This document shows, piece by piece, positions 24,998-34,075 of a stretch of 64,000 nt of DNA. Within the stretch, counting starts at the first letter, position 1. Each line of letters begins with the position of its first letter. The stretch is from Collinsella aerofaciens (GTDB lineage Bacteria; Actinomycetota; Coriobacteriia; Coriobacteriales; Coriobacteriaceae), in NCBI RefSeq assembly GCF_015553355.1, contig NZ_JADNGN010000003.1, positions 33,456 through 97,455 on the forward strand, given 5' to 3'. The notes under the pieces were generated by a model that was not told the origin of the DNA, did not search any database, and saw only the letters and a program-made list of their open reading frames with translations. Position numbers and translations under genes: made by a program.

Positions 24998-26437
24998 CTA
25001 GTCCAGACGACGGGTCTGCGCCACGTGCTTATACCAGTATGCGCTTGCCTTGGGCGTGCGCTTCTGGGTTTCAAAGTCAACGTAGAAGAAGCCGTAACGC
25101 TTGTTGTAGCCATTGGTCCAGGAGAACTGATCCTGCAGGCTCCACAGGAAGTAGCCGCCCACGTTGACGCCCACCTCCATGGCCTTGAGCAACCAGCGCA
25201 GGTGCTGCTCGATGTAGTCGATGCGCGGCTGGTCGTCCACAAAGCCGTCTTTGTAGGGGTCCTTGTAGCCCATGCCGTTTTCGGTAATGAAGATCTGCTT
25301 GTAGTTGGGGTAGCGCTGCTTAATGTAGACGAGCAGATCGAACAGACCCTCGGGATAGATGATCCAGTCCCAGTCGGTGGTGGGGATGCCAGGCTTGTTC
25401 ACATGCTCACCAATACCCTTAACGCGCCAGCGGCCGGTGCCCTTCTCGCCCGTACCGTTGTGGTGCAGGTCGTTCTCGCCGTCGTAAGCCTTCAAGAAGC
25501 GGCACTGGTAGTTGTTAACGCCCAGGTAGTCGTTGTAGAGCGCGGCCTCGCGCATGATTTCCAGATCCTCGTCCAGGATCTCGATGGTGCCGCCCGAGAC
25601 GGCAGCCAGGCGGTTGGCGCACTCGAGGGTGTCGGGGGCATAGTCGCCGCGGAAGGTGGCGTCGAGCAGAAACTGGTTCTGCAGCACGTGCTCGTTGTTG
25701 GCGGCCTTGATGTCGGCGGGGTCGTTCTCGTTGAGCGGATACTTAAACTCCAGCGACTGAATGACGCCGATCTTGCCCTTAAAGCCACCGTTGTGGAAGG
25801 CCAGTACTGCCTTGGCGTGGGCGAGCATCATGTTGTGCTCGCACTGGAAGGCCTCGGCCAGATGCGCCTTAACACCACCGGGGAAGGTGCCCTCGATGTA
25901 GGTGTTGGAGGCGTCGGCCCAGATCTCGTTAAAGGTGAACCAGTAGGTCACCTGGTCGGCGTACTCCTTAAAGCAGAAGGTGGCAAAGTCCACAAAGGCA
26001 TCGATGGTCTCGCGGTTGAGGAAGTCGCCCTTCTCAAAGAGGGAAAGCGGCGTGTCAAAGTGATGCAGCGTGACAAACGGCTCAACATGGTGCTTATGGC
26101 ACTCGGCGAAGAGATCGTGGTAGAACTGGACGCCCTCGGGGTTGATTTCGCCGGTGCCGTTGGGGAAGATGCGGCTCCAGGCGATGGAGAGGCGAATGCC
26201 GTTGATGCCAAACTCCTCGCACAGCTCCAAATCGACGGGGTACTGGTTGTAGAAGTCCGAAGCGGGATCGGGGGAGAAGCGTCCCTGGGCCTCCAGGAAG
26301 TCGTCCCAGGCAACCTTGCCCTTACCGTGGGTGCGGGTCTCGCCCTCTACCTGGTAGGCAGCGGTGGCGCCGCCAAAGACAAAGTCCTCGGGAAACTGCG
26401 CAGGCGGGTTGGTGACGCTAGCGGGGTTAACGGACAT
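24998..26437 (-). CDS. lacG: 6-phospho-beta-galactosidase (GH1), module 4
   Basis: A 479-residue enzyme, the closest of the three to classical LacG. Segments in order: DFVFGGATAAYQVEGETRTH, NQYPVDLELCEEFGINGIR, TFNEIWADASN with the acid/base Glu, ITENGMGYKD with the nucleophile, and FSWTNGYNKRYGFFY with the galactoside-type Trp. It cleaves lactose-6-phosphate to glucose and galactose-6-phosphate. It lies 66 bases after the LacE-like permease gene on the same strand. Galactose-6-phosphate would then go to LacAB at 31.7-32.8 kb. Confidence 0.9.
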   Translation of the reverse strand: MSVNPASVTNPPAQFPEDFVFGGATAAYQVEGETRTHGKGKVAWDDFLEAQGRFSPDPASDFYNQYPVDLELCEEFGINGIRLSIAWSRIFPNGTGEINPEGVQFYHDLFAECHKHHVEPFVTLHHFDTPLSLFEKGDFLNRETIDAFVDFATFCFKEYADQVTYWFTFNEIWADASNTYIEGTFPGGVKAHLAEAFQCEHNMMLAHAKAVLAFHNGGFKGKIGVIQSLEFKYPLNENDPADIKAANNEHVLQNQFLLDATFRGDYAPDTLECANRLAAVSGGTIEILDEDLEIMREAALYNDYLGVNNYQCRFLKAYDGENDLHHNGTGEKGTGRWRVKGIGEHVNKPGIPTTDWDWIIYPEGLFDLLVYIKQRYPNYKQIFITENGMGYKDPYKDGFVDDQPRIDYIEQHLRWLLKAMEVGVNVGGYFLWSLQDQFSWTNGYNKRYGFFYVDFETQKRTPKASAYWYKHVAQTRRLD

Positions 26438-26503
26438 GATGATCCAATCGTCTAAATCGAAGGGCCTGCCGGTCTTGGATGGTCGGCTGGCCCTAAGCGT
26501 TAC

Positions 26504-28267
26504 TTACTTCGAAAGTTGCTCGCTTACGAAGGCGAGAGACTTATCGCCGTTCTGGGAGAGCTCGATGTACTGCTTGCCACGGCAGGCGACGCACTTGTTG
26601 CCCACGCGCTCGCAGTCCTTCTGCAGGTCGGCCAGGTAGCTGGCAGCCTGCGGGGCCAGGACGACCAAATCAAAGTCGGGGAGCATGTCCACGTGGTTGC
26701 CATAGGCCTCGGCAGCGGTCTCAAGATTGATGCCGCGCTCCTTGGCGGCCTTGGCCAGCGCGTTGGCGAGCAGGCCCGAGGTACCGCCACCCTGGCAGAG
26801 CACGAGCACGCGCTTGCCGTTGAGGTCGCTGGTGGCCGTGGCCTCGGTGGCGGCGGGAGCGACGTCGGACTTCACGGCCTCGGCAGCAGCACCGGCGGCA
26901 ACGCTCTTGGCGTCAGCCTTGCCCTGGAAGGCATCGTTAAGCTTGGCGGCCTTCTCGGCGTTCTTGGCGGCGAGCTCCTCCTGGGAGATCTCGGCCTCCT
27001 CGGCGCACTTCTGGGCGTCATAGGCTCGGAAGAACGGGTAGTACAGAACGAAGTCGACGACCAGGATAAGGGCGAGCATCACAAAGGCGAGAGGCTGGAA
27101 GCCCAGGCCCATGATGGTGCCGATGGGGCCGGGGACGGTCCAAGGCAGGGTGTACATAAAGCCGTTCATGCCCAAGAAGTCGATAAAGATCTTGAGGATC
27201 CAGATGTTGGCGATCGGGGCAAAGACAAACGGGACAAAGAAGACGGGGTTGAGCACGATGGGCGCGGCGAACAGCAGCGGCTCGTTGACGGCAAAGCAGA
27301 CGGGGACGATGGCGGCCTTACCGACGGCGCGCATCTCCTGAGACTTGGCCAGGAAGCAGAACATAAAGACCAGGACGAGCGTGGCGCCGGTGCCGCCCAT
27401 GCAGACGACGAAGTACTGGGCACCCTGGGTCAGGACAGCGGAAGCGTGCTGGCCGGCCTGGAACGCAGCCAGGTTGTCGGTCATGTTGGCAACGAGGGCG
27501 GCGGCGATGGCGGGCTCGACGATCGAAGGGCCGTGGACGCCCACGAACCAGAAGAGGCTCATAGCGCCGTAGATCACAGCGAGGCCGATGTAGCCGTCGG
27601 CAGCGGTGAACAGGGGCTGGAACACCTGGATGACGCCCTGGGCAAAGCAGAAGCCAAAAGCAGCGCGGAAGACGATGTCAAAGACCCAAAAGACGGTGAT
27701 GCAGACGGAGAAGGGGATGATGTCCTTGAAGGTCTGCGAGATGTTGGGCGGAACCTGCTCGGGCATCTTGACGGTGATGTTGCGCTTAATGAAGAACTTG
27801 TAGATGATGCCGGTCACAAACGCAGCGATGAAGGCGGTCAGCAGGCCCTTGGAACCAAGGTAGGTGGTGTTGAAGCCGCTGGCGGCGTCCGTGGCGATGG
27901 TGTCGCTCGAAAGGAGCAAGAAGCCGATGATGGCCGCGCACATGCATGAGATGAAGTTGATCTGGTTGTTCTTGGGCAGATCGCGGTTCTGAGCGTCGGC
28001 GAAGTGCTTGGCCGTGGTGGCGGCGCAGGCGATGGCCAGGATGCCCATGGAGTAGTTGTAGCACTTCCACAGGGCGTTGTTGATGTCATCGGGCCAGTAG
28101 AAACCCCAGATGTTGGGAACCGAGGCTACCAGGCAGAAGATGGACGAGAAGATGATGATGGGGATGACGGAGATAAAGCCGTCGCGGATCGCCTTGAGGT
28201 ACTTGTTGCGGGCGATCGCGTTGAAAAAGGGCTGGCCCTTTTCGATGATGGCGATGAGTTGCTCCAT
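26504..28267 (-). CDS. lacE: Lactose PTS permease IICB (LacE-like), system 4
   Basis: 587 residues. The start MEQLIAIIEKGQPFF and segments NRDLPKNNQINF, MPEQVPPNISQTFKDIIPF, HGPSIVEPAIAAAL and AGQHASAVLTQG follow lactococcal/staphylococcal LacE closely. The linker is Ala/Lys-rich, and the IIB domain starts VLVLCQGGGTSGLLANAL with the phospho-cysteine. It brings in lactose as lactose-6-phosphate, using phosphate from IIA (LacF, gene at 29845). First gene of the lacE-lacG operon and divergent from its LacI gene. Of the four permeases, this is the most confident lactose assignment. Confidence 0.93.
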   Translation of the reverse strand: MEQLIAIIEKGQPFFNAIARNKYLKAIRDGFISVIPIIIFSSIFCLVASVPNIWGFYWPDDINNALWKCYNYSMGILAIACAATTAKHFADAQNRDLPKNNQINFISCMCAAIIGFLLLSSDTIATDAASGFNTTYLGSKGLLTAFIAAFVTGIIYKFFIKRNITVKMPEQVPPNISQTFKDIIPFSVCITVFWVFDIVFRAAFGFCFAQGVIQVFQPLFTAADGYIGLAVIYGAMSLFWFVGVHGPSIVEPAIAAALVANMTDNLAAFQAGQHASAVLTQGAQYFVVCMGGTGATLVLVFMFCFLAKSQEMRAVGKAAIVPVCFAVNEPLLFAAPIVLNPVFFVPFVFAPIANIWILKIFIDFLGMNGFMYTLPWTVPGPIGTIMGLGFQPLAFVMLALILVVDFVLYYPFFRAYDAQKCAEEAEISQEELAAKNAEKAAKLNDAFQGKADAKSVAAGAAAEAVKSDVAPAATEATATSDLNGKRVLVLCQGGGTSGLLANALAKAAKERGINLETAAEAYGNHVDMLPDFDLVVLAPQAASYLADLQKDCERVGNKCVACRGKQYIELSQNGDKSLAFVSEQLSK

Positions 28268-28326
28268 GCAATGCTCCTAAGAGTCGGTGGGTTAGCAACG
28301 ATGGTAGCTTTTGGCGTTCGGTTGCC

Positions 28327-28468
28327 AAAATGTTGACGTTGCCATTTTGTGACACAAAAAAAAGACGCGAACCGGTGGTTCCTGTGCCTGCGAACCGTCG
28401 ATTCCTTACGCGTAAACGTTTGAGCCGCCCGGTGGCTCTGTGTTTGCACAATGGCAACGTTAACATTT
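28327..28468. promoter_or_regulatory. LacI operators of module 4
   Basis: AAATGTTGACGTTGCCAT (28328-28345) and ATGGCAACGTTAACATTT (28451-28468) are near-inverse copies of one box, about 120 bases apart between the divergent lacE and LacI genes. TCGGTGAACGGT at 28502-28513 is a copy of the wider motif. Confidence 0.78.
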
Positions 28469-28625
28469 GGGTACCAAAAGCCGTTCGGGGAAGCAAAAAT
28501 GTCGGTGAACGGTAGGTTTTGGGTGGTGAGCGTATGGTGGGGGAGGCGTTGGATATACTTGAAGGCGTTAAAAATGACTGCGCAAGGTGTCACCAATGGC
28601 ATCGTTGACATAGAAAGATCGACCT

Positions 28626-29630
28626 ATGGCCGCTGTTAAAAAATCGGTTTCCGTTAAGGATGTGGCGCGTCTCGCGGGCGTCTCGGAGCAGACAGTCTCG
28701 CGTACGGTGCACGATTCGCCCAGCGTGCGCCCCGAGACCAAGGAACGCGTGCGTGCCGCCATGCGCGAGCTGGGGTATCGCCCCAATTTTGCCGGTCGAT
28801 CGCTGCGCCGCGGCAAGTTTAAGACCGTCGGCGTCGCCATGTTCAACATTACCGGTACCGGCAACCTCGACCGTATGGAGGGCTTTGCCGCCGCGGCCGA
28901 CAAACATGGCTATGCCATCACCCTCACTAAAGTAGACGGACACCCCTATACCCTTGAGAGCGCATCGTCGCGTATGAGTGCACTGCCAGTGGACGGTATG
29001 GTTGTAATCATGAACCGCATGCCGGCGGACTTTGGAACCTTTGAACCGCTGCCCGGTATGCAGACAGTGCTCGTTACCATGCTGGAGCATCCGCTGTGCT
29101 CGACGGTCGATAACGATCAGTTCGATTGTTCACGCCAAGTGGTCGAGTACTTGCTGGGGCAGGGGCACAAGACCGTGCACTTTATCTCGTGTCCCGAGCG
29201 CTCGCTTTCGGGCATGCGGCGCGAGGAAGGCTGGCGTGAGACATTGCGTGTGCATGGCATTGAGCCCCCGCAGCTCGTGCGCGGCGACTGGACGGCGCAG
29301 AGTGGATATGCTGCCGGCCAGGTGCTTGCGGATGATCCGACCTGCACGGCCATTTATGCCTCCAACGACGCCATGGCCTACGGCTGCATCCGTGGGCTCG
29401 AGTCGCGCGGGAAGTGCGTGCCCCAGGACGTGAGCGTGGTGGGTGTTGACGATAGCCTGGGCGATATCGTGCCCGACCGTCGCCTGACCACGGTGCGCTT
29501 TGACAACAAGCGCGTCGGCATGTGGGCGGTCGACAAGATTGCCGGCGCCGATGGGGGTGCGTCTGGCGTGGAGCACATGCTGATCCCCGGTGTGCTCGTA
29601 GAGGGCGATACGGTGCGCGATTTGCGTTAG
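28626..29630 (+). CDS. LacI-family regulator, module 4
   Basis: 334 residues. The helix-turn-helix VKDVARLAGVSEQTVSRTVH has the recognition residues Glu-Gln. The effector domain includes DGMVVIMNRMPADFGTFEP, STVDNDQFDCSRQVVEYL and DVSVVGVDDSLGDIVPD, and it ends VEGDTVRDLR. It is divergent from lacE-lacG, with a dedicated operator pair between them, and 215 bases upstream of lacF, which may be read through or have its own promoter. The ribosome site before ATG 28626 is weak (AGAAAGA). Confidence 0.9.
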   Translation: MAAVKKSVSVKDVARLAGVSEQTVSRTVHDSPSVRPETKERVRAAMRELGYRPNFAGRSLRRGKFKTVGVAMFNITGTGNLDRMEGFAAAADKHGYAITLTKVDGHPYTLESASSRMSALPVDGMVVIMNRMPADFGTFEPLPGMQTVLVTMLEHPLCSTVDNDQFDCSRQVVEYLLGQGHKTVHFISCPERSLSGMRREEGWRETLRVHGIEPPQLVRGDWTAQSGYAAGQVLADDPTCTAIYASNDAMAYGCIRGLESRGKCVPQDVSVVGVDDSLGDIVPDRRLTTVRFDNKRVGMWAVDKIAGADGGASGVEHMLIPGVLVEGDTVRDLR

Positions 29631-29690
29631 GGTGCGGTCCTGTTTGGGTTGTCACTAACTGTGTTCGATATTGTTCAGATTGGTTTAAAA

Positions 29691-29762
29691 ACCGTTCACG
29701 GGGGAAAAGTGACCGTTCATAGCTTGAAATTACGTTTTGCGCTGTTCTTTTTTGTTTGAATG
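29691..29762 (+). promoter_or_regulatory. Regulatory boxes upstream of lacF
   Basis: ACCGTTCACG (29691-29700) and ACCGTTCAT (29712-29720) are inverse copies of the GTGAACGGT motif. TGTTTGAATG at 29753-29762 matches the DeoR-gene/lacA box. Confidence 0.5.
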
Positions 29763-29844
29763 TTAATGTTTCTGTCATACAGAACGCAACGCGTATGCCC
29801 GGACGCGATGCTCTCCATTGGTTCATATGTGAAAGGAACGCAAC

Positions 29845-30183
29845 ATGGCAACCAAAGAAGAAATCTCGATGGTTGGATTCGAGATTGTCGCATACGCAGG
29901 TGACGCCCAGACCGATCTGCTTGCAGCGCTCGATGCTGCTCGCGAGGGCGATTTTGAGAAGGCCGAACAGCTGCACAAGGATGCCAGCGATGCACTTATC
30001 GGCGCCCACGACACGCAGACCAAGCTGCTTTCGCAGGAGGCCGGCGGTGGCGAGATGGAGATGACCTTCATCATGGCTCACGCTCAGGATACCCTCATGA
30101 CCACTATGATCCTGGAGAAGCAGGCCCGCTTTACCATCGATGCCTACAAGCGCATTGCCGAGCTCGAGGCCAAGCTCGCCTAA
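29845..30183 (+). CDS. lacF: PTS IIA component, lactose family
   Basis: A 112-residue all-helical IIA-Lac protein. The active-site histidine is in IMAHAQDTLMT near residue 80 (family xVHxQDxLMT). The trimer-forming helices VGFEIVAYAGDAQTDLLAAL and AEQLHKDASDALIGAHDTQ are clear. It passes phosphate from HPr to the IIB domains. It is the only IIA of this family in the window, while four IICB permeases are encoded, so it probably serves all of them. AAAGGAACG precedes ATG 29845; a terminator follows. Confidence 0.95.
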   Translation: MATKEEISMVGFEIVAYAGDAQTDLLAALDAAREGDFEKAEQLHKDASDALIGAHDTQTKLLSQEAGGGEMEMTFIMAHAQDTLMTTMILEKQARFTIDAYKRIAELEAKLA

Positions 30184-30213
30184 CGAGTCCTCACAACCAA
30201 GTCCCCTTCCAAA

Positions 30214-30245
30214 AGCTCTGCCGCTACCCGCGGTAGGGCTTTTTC
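30214..30245 (+). terminator. Terminator after lacF
   Basis: Imperfect stem AGCTCTGCCGC with GCGGTAGGGCT, followed by TTTTTC. Confidence 0.7.
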
Positions 30246-30275
30246 TGTCCTCCTCCCCGCAACTCATCCCGAGAT

Positions 30276-30303
30276 AGTCATTGGGGACGTTCTTAAATGA
30301 CTA
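30276..30303. repeat. Copy of the GGGGACGTTCTTAAATGAC repeat
   Basis: AGTCATTGGGG with TTAAATGACTAG, directly followed by a second AGTCATTGGGGACAG. The same element occurs at 6936-6970 and 35181-35206. Confidence 0.75.
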
Positions 30304-30408
30304 GTCATTGGGGACAGTCTTGGTGCGCTCTGTTCGTCTTCCCGTTCGTTTTTTGCTCGGTGGGTATACTTCCTTTCGCATTAAGCCCCGGACTGAGGAG
30401 GTATCCAA

Positions 30409-31440
30409 ATGCCGGATAACGGGTCAATACAAAAAAGAGACGCGCACGAGATGGCTTATGGGCGTCCTGTCCAGATAACCGAGCACACGACGGTAACCGA
30501 GTTGCAGCCCAGCCTGTCCGATGTCGTGTGCGCAAACAAAAAGCTGCAGATTGGCTTTATCGTTGCGCTCGTGGTACTGGCGCTGCTGTCGGGCTTTGTA
30601 GCTCGTCCGCATTTCGCCGATACCAAAACTTGGGACTCCACCATCGAGGTCATCGACCAAAAGAAGGGTAACGTACTGGCGCTCACGACCTCGTGCGTTG
30701 CTTTATCTGCGGGTATTACGGCGCTGCCGGGTGATACGGGAACGCCGGTTGCCGAGCAGCTCGCGCAGCTTTCAGGCAACCTTGGTATCGTGCTTGCCGT
30801 GCTATACCTAGAGAAATATTTGCTCACGATTTTGTGGTCGGTTGGCTTGGGCGTCCTAATCCCGTTTGCGTTGGTGCTCTTTGCGGTGTCGCTCGGCATT
30901 CACGGGCGCTGGAGTACGAGCGCCGTCCTGCGCCGTGTGGCGACACGCGTGCTGGTGGTTGCCGTGATCGGCATGGCGCTCGTACCCGCGAGCGTATGGG
31001 TGTCGCAGAAGGTCGATGAAACGTATCGCGTAAGTATTGAGCAAGCTGAGCAAAAGGCGAGCGATGCCGCAAAGACGGCTGATGCCACGGACAAGTCAGC
31101 CGAGACCAGCTCAAAATCGAACAAGAAAAAATCCGAGGCCAAGGAGTCCAAAAACGTGCTCGAGCAGTTGACTGACGGGGCCTCGAGCCTTGTTACGTCG
31201 GTGACCAGCGGTGCCAAGCAGATGACCGATGAGATCGTGCATCAGGTGACCGATCTGATCGAAGGCGTCATCGTGATGATCGTGACCTCGTGTGTGATTC
31301 CTCTACTGGTGCTCGTGGCGTTCCTATGGCTAGGACACGTGCTGCTGGGGATCGATATCTCCGGTCCCGCGAACTATCTGACGGGTCGTTTCTTGAGCGC
31401 TCCGTCCAGACATGCCAAGAAGAGCGGGCAGTCTGAGTAG
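30409..31440 (+). CDS. Multi-pass membrane protein of unknown function
   Basis: 343 residues. The first membrane segment, LQIGFIVALVVLALLSGFVA, is near residue 50. Two hydrophobic stretches lie around 125-180 (NLGIVLAVLYLEKYLLTILW and GLGVLIPFALVLFAVSLGI), and one is near 190-210. A Lys/Ser/Ala-rich, probably coiled, section at about 215-265 includes KSNKKKSEAKESKN. A final helix, VIVMIVTSCVIPLLVLVAFL, is near residue 300. No enzymatic motif is seen and I do not recognise the family. GAGGAGG-like sequence precedes ATG 30409. It sits between lacF and lacA but has its own terminator, so it need not belong to the lac genes. Confidence 0.75.
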   Translation: MPDNGSIQKRDAHEMAYGRPVQITEHTTVTELQPSLSDVVCANKKLQIGFIVALVVLALLSGFVARPHFADTKTWDSTIEVIDQKKGNVLALTTSCVALSAGITALPGDTGTPVAEQLAQLSGNLGIVLAVLYLEKYLLTILWSVGLGVLIPFALVLFAVSLGIHGRWSTSAVLRRVATRVLVVAVIGMALVPASVWVSQKVDETYRVSIEQAEQKASDAAKTADATDKSAETSSKSNKKKSEAKESKNVLEQLTDGASSLVTSVTSGAKQMTDEIVHQVTDLIEGVIVMIVTSCVIPLLVLVAFLWLGHVLLGIDISGPANYLTGRFLSAPSRHAKKSGQSE

Positions 31441-31476
31441 GCGGCAAAGCGATCTTTGGAAGATCAACCGTAAGAA

Positions 31477-31508
31477 GGCGGCCGAGACACGTTCTCGGCC
31501 GCCCTTTT
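31477..31508 (+). terminator. Terminator after the membrane protein gene
   Basis: GGCGGCCGAGA pairs with TCTCGGCCGCC, followed by CTTTTG. Confidence 0.85.
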
Positions 31509-31565
31509 GTTTGTTGAATACATGGTCGCTACGTCCGCGCCCGGCCCAAACGGTCGTCAATCATC

Positions 31566-31662
31566 CGCGAACGGTATTTGTTCAAAAAAGAACAAAGATA
31601 AACAAAAAGTTGTTGCAGTTACTGTTTGAATGTGTTCAAATAAACATGAACAGTGAAGAACC
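31566..31662 (+). promoter_or_regulatory. Regulatory region of lacAB
   Basis: The 306-base gap holds CGCGAACGGT (31566-31575), GTTACTGTTTGAATG (31618-31632, identical to the DeoR-gene box) and an overlapping inverted repeat TTTGAA-TGTG-TTCAAA. GTTC-N6-GAAC also occurs near 31580-31593. These fit a DeoR-type operator set plus a wider carbon-control site. Confidence 0.55.
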
Positions 31663-31746
31663 GCATATTCAGATGCCCGGACCTGAACGCGATTCAACAC
31701 TTCCAAACAGAAACTACGCACCTGCGTATCTCTCAAGGAGGATGTC

Positions 31747-32175
31747 ATGAGGGTTGTAATCGCTTCCGATGCTGACGGTATGTCGATGAAGGAGTCCATC
31801 AAGGAGATGCTCATCGCCGACGGTCACGAGGTCGTCGACTATTCCGAGACCCCTGCCGCGGACTTTGTCGATTCCGCGACCGCCGTTGCCAAGGACCTGT
31901 TGGAGCACAAGGATTCCCAGGGCTTTGCATTCGATAAGTACGGCGTCGGCTCCTATATGGCCGCCGTCAAGATCAAGGGCATGGTCGTCGCCAACATTTC
32001 CGACGAGCGTTCCGCCTACATGACCCGCGAGCACAACGGCTCGCGCATGGTCACCATGGGCCCGGGCGTTGTGGGCACCGAGGTTGCCAAGAAGATCGCC
32101 CGCGAGTTCCTGCGCGCCCAGTACGCCGGCGGCCGTCACCAGATCCGTGTCGACATGCTCAACAAGATGGCCTAA
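31747..32175 (+). CDS. lacA: Galactose-6-phosphate isomerase subunit LacA
   Basis: 142 residues of the RpiB/LacAB family. MRVVIASDADGMSMKESIKE, IKGMVVANISDERSAYMTRE and the C-terminal GGRHQIRVDMLNKM match LacA closely. With LacB it isomerises galactose-6-phosphate to tagatose-6-phosphate in the cytoplasm. AAGGAGG lies just before ATG 31747. The lacB start is 63 bases after its stop. An operator-like box shared with the DeoR gene lies upstream. Confidence 0.95.
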   Translation: MRVVIASDADGMSMKESIKEMLIADGHEVVDYSETPAADFVDSATAVAKDLLEHKDSQGFAFDKYGVGSYMAAVKIKGMVVANISDERSAYMTREHNGSRMVTMGPGVVGTEVAKKIAREFLRAQYAGGRHQIRVDMLNKMA

Positions 32176-32238
32176 CGAGAGCCACCGAGAACTCGAACTT
32201 CTACCTCAACTTGTGAATTCAGACGAAAGGACGTTCTG

Positions 32239-32763
32239 ATGAAGAAGACCATCGCAATCGGTTGCGACCATATCGTTACGGACGAGAAGATCTATCTGGC
32301 CGACCGCCTGGAGCAGGCTGGCTACAAGGTGCTCGACTGCGGCACCTACAGCCACACCCGTACGCACTATCCCATCTATGGCAAGGCCGTGGGCGAGGCT
32401 GTTGCCAGCGGCAAGGCCGACTTTGGCGTGGCCCTGTGCGGCACCGGCATCGGCATCACCAACGCCGTCAACAAGGTTCCCGGCGCCCGCTGCGCCCTGG
32501 TCCGCGACATGACCTCTGCCCTGTATGCCCGTCGCGAGCTCAACGCCAACATCGTGGGCTTTGGTGGCAAGATCACCGGCGAGTTCCTGATGGCCGATAT
32601 CATGCTTGCCTTCCTGGAGGAGCCCTACGAGAAGACTCCCGAGCACGACGCCCTGATCGCCAAGATCGACGCCTGCAATAAGGCCGACGCCGAGGCTCAG
32701 GCTGACCCGCACTTCTTTGACGAGTTCCTCGAGAAGTGGGACCGCGGCGAGTATCACGACTAA
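32239..32763 (+). CDS. lacB: Galactose-6-phosphate isomerase subunit LacB
   Basis: 174 residues, the larger subunit type, with [36 protein letters not shown] (catalytic cysteine loop) and [19 protein letters not shown]. It forms the LacAB enzyme with the preceding gene. GAAAGGAC precedes ATG 32239. The stop is followed four bases later by the first hairpin of a structured 3' element. Confidence 0.95.
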   Translation: MKKTIAIGCDHIVTDEKIYLADRLEQAGYKVLDCGTYSHTRTHYPIYGKAVGEAVASGKADFGVALCGTGIGITNAVNKVPGARCALVRDMTSALYARRELNANIVGFGGKITGEFLMADIMLAFLEEPYEKTPEHDALIAKIDACNKADAEAQADPHFFDEFLEKWDRGEYHD

Positions 32764-32767
32764 TTAG

Positions 32768-32930
32768 GTTCCGGCGTTCTGCCGAACGCCGGACCGGTCG
32801 ACGCTGCGCGCCGCCCAGGCATCCCATCTCGCCGCTCAAACCGTCGCTCGCGTACATGAAGTACGCGTCGCTCCTCTTTCGCGGCGACCTGGGGCACCTG
32901 AGCGCCGCTCGCTGACGTTTGAGTGACCTG
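32768..32930 (+). other. Structured 3' element E1 downstream of lacB
   Basis: A 28-base hairpin (32768-32795) with loop TGCC is followed by CGACGCTGC and then a long imperfect hairpin. That hairpin has GCCCAGG against CCTGGGGC, TCGCCGC against GCGGCGA, and CGCGTAC against GTACGCG at the tip. It has the same layout as E2 (35013) and E3 (55341-55489) with different stem sequence. The remainder of the gap to 33140 shows no gene. Confidence 0.65.
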
Positions 32931-33140
32931 TGAGATCGCCCCTGTTGTTGCGAAGTGTTCTGGTACGGCGAGCTGCTCCGATAAGACGTTTGCTTGCTTG
33001 GCTTGAGTGCTTCGCTCTTGGCTGTACTTAGCGATTTGCAGCTTTTCAATTGACGGCTCGCGTTTCTGTGAGGGGGCGCGGGCCGGTTTTCTATCAGCCC
33101 TATTGACTTGGCGGGCTGTCGTAAGAAAGGGAAGGCTCCT

Positions 33141-34022
33141 ATGGAGTTTGTTCTTGATAACGGTTCTATCCGCGTAGCACTGAGCACGGCGGGCGGGTCG
33201 TTCACTTCTATTGCGGCCAACGGCCGTGAGTACCTGTGGCAGGGTGACCCGGCGGTCTGGTCGGGCCAGGCACCCATTTGTTTCCCGATCTGCGGCGGCC
33301 TTCGTGACGGTCGCGCAATGACCATGGGCGGCCGCGAGGTCAAGCTCGCCCGCCACGGCTTTGCTCGCAAGCAGGAGTGGAAGCTCGAGGAGCAGAGCGA
33401 CAACATGGTTGTGCTGAGCTTAAGCTCTGCCGACCATGCCGAGTTGCTCGAGCAGTACCCGTATCCGTTTAAGATCGTTGCTCGTTACACGATCGATGCG
33501 GAGAAGGTGGCCGTGTCGTACGAGGTGACCAATGAGGGCACCGAGGACATGCCGTTCTTTGTGGGCGGTCACCCTGGCTTTAAGTGCCCGCTTGACGAGG
33601 GCGAGTCCTACGACGACTACGAGCTCCGTTTTGAGCAGCGCGAGGCCGCCGAGCTCTGTACTGCCGTTCCCTCGACGGGCCTGATTGATGTTGAGCATCG
33701 CAGCAAGAACCCGATGGTTGGCCATGACCTGCCGCTGACCCACGAACTCTTTGACTTCGCAGAGACCATCTTTGACGTGCTCGAGAGCCGCGTGGTTACG
33801 CTGACCAAGAAGACCGAGGACAAGGGCGTGCGCCTGACGTTCCCCGATATGCCGTACCTGATTGTGTGGAGCAAGCCCGAGGGCGACTTTGTGGCTGTTG
33901 AACCGTGGGGTGGTCTGTCCACCTGCTCCGACGAGGACGATATTCTGGAGCACAAGCGTGGCTGCCTGGTGGCCAAGCCGGGAGAGACCGTCACTCGCGG
34001 CTTTGAGATCGAGATTCTTTAA
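33141..34022 (+). CDS. lacX: LacX-type aldose 1-epimerase family protein, copy 2
   Basis: A 293-residue paralogue of the protein at 3474-4355, nearly identical over most of its length: AGGSFTSIAANGREYLWQGD, VGGHPGFKCPLDEGE and the shared end GCLVAKPGETVTR. It follows lacAB and precedes lacC copy 2 by 53 bases, the classical lacABCX-type grouping. Start ATG 33141 has GGGAAGG upstream. It presumably handles anomers of the lactose-derived hexose or its phosphate. Confidence 0.87.
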   Translation: MEFVLDNGSIRVALSTAGGSFTSIAANGREYLWQGDPAVWSGQAPICFPICGGLRDGRAMTMGGREVKLARHGFARKQEWKLEEQSDNMVVLSLSSADHAELLEQYPYPFKIVARYTIDAEKVAVSYEVTNEGTEDMPFFVGGHPGFKCPLDEGESYDDYELRFEQREAAELCTAVPSTGLIDVEHRSKNPMVGHDLPLTHELFDFAETIFDVLESRVVTLTKKTEDKGVRLTFPDMPYLIVWSKPEGDFVAVEPWGGLSTCSDEDDILEHKRGCLVAKPGETVTRGFEIEIL

Positions 34023-34075
34023 CGAGTTATCGTATGTTTGGGGCGGGTTATGCCGCCCCGGAACAGGAGTTCAAC

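Noticed and set aside
15230-26437. GH1 enzymes as 6-phospho-beta-glucosidases
   Set aside because: All three keep the Trp after the phosphate-loop Ser (FSW-NGYNKRYG) seen in 6-phospho-beta-galactosidases, and LacAB, LacC and LacF are encoded nearby. The assignment still needs assay.
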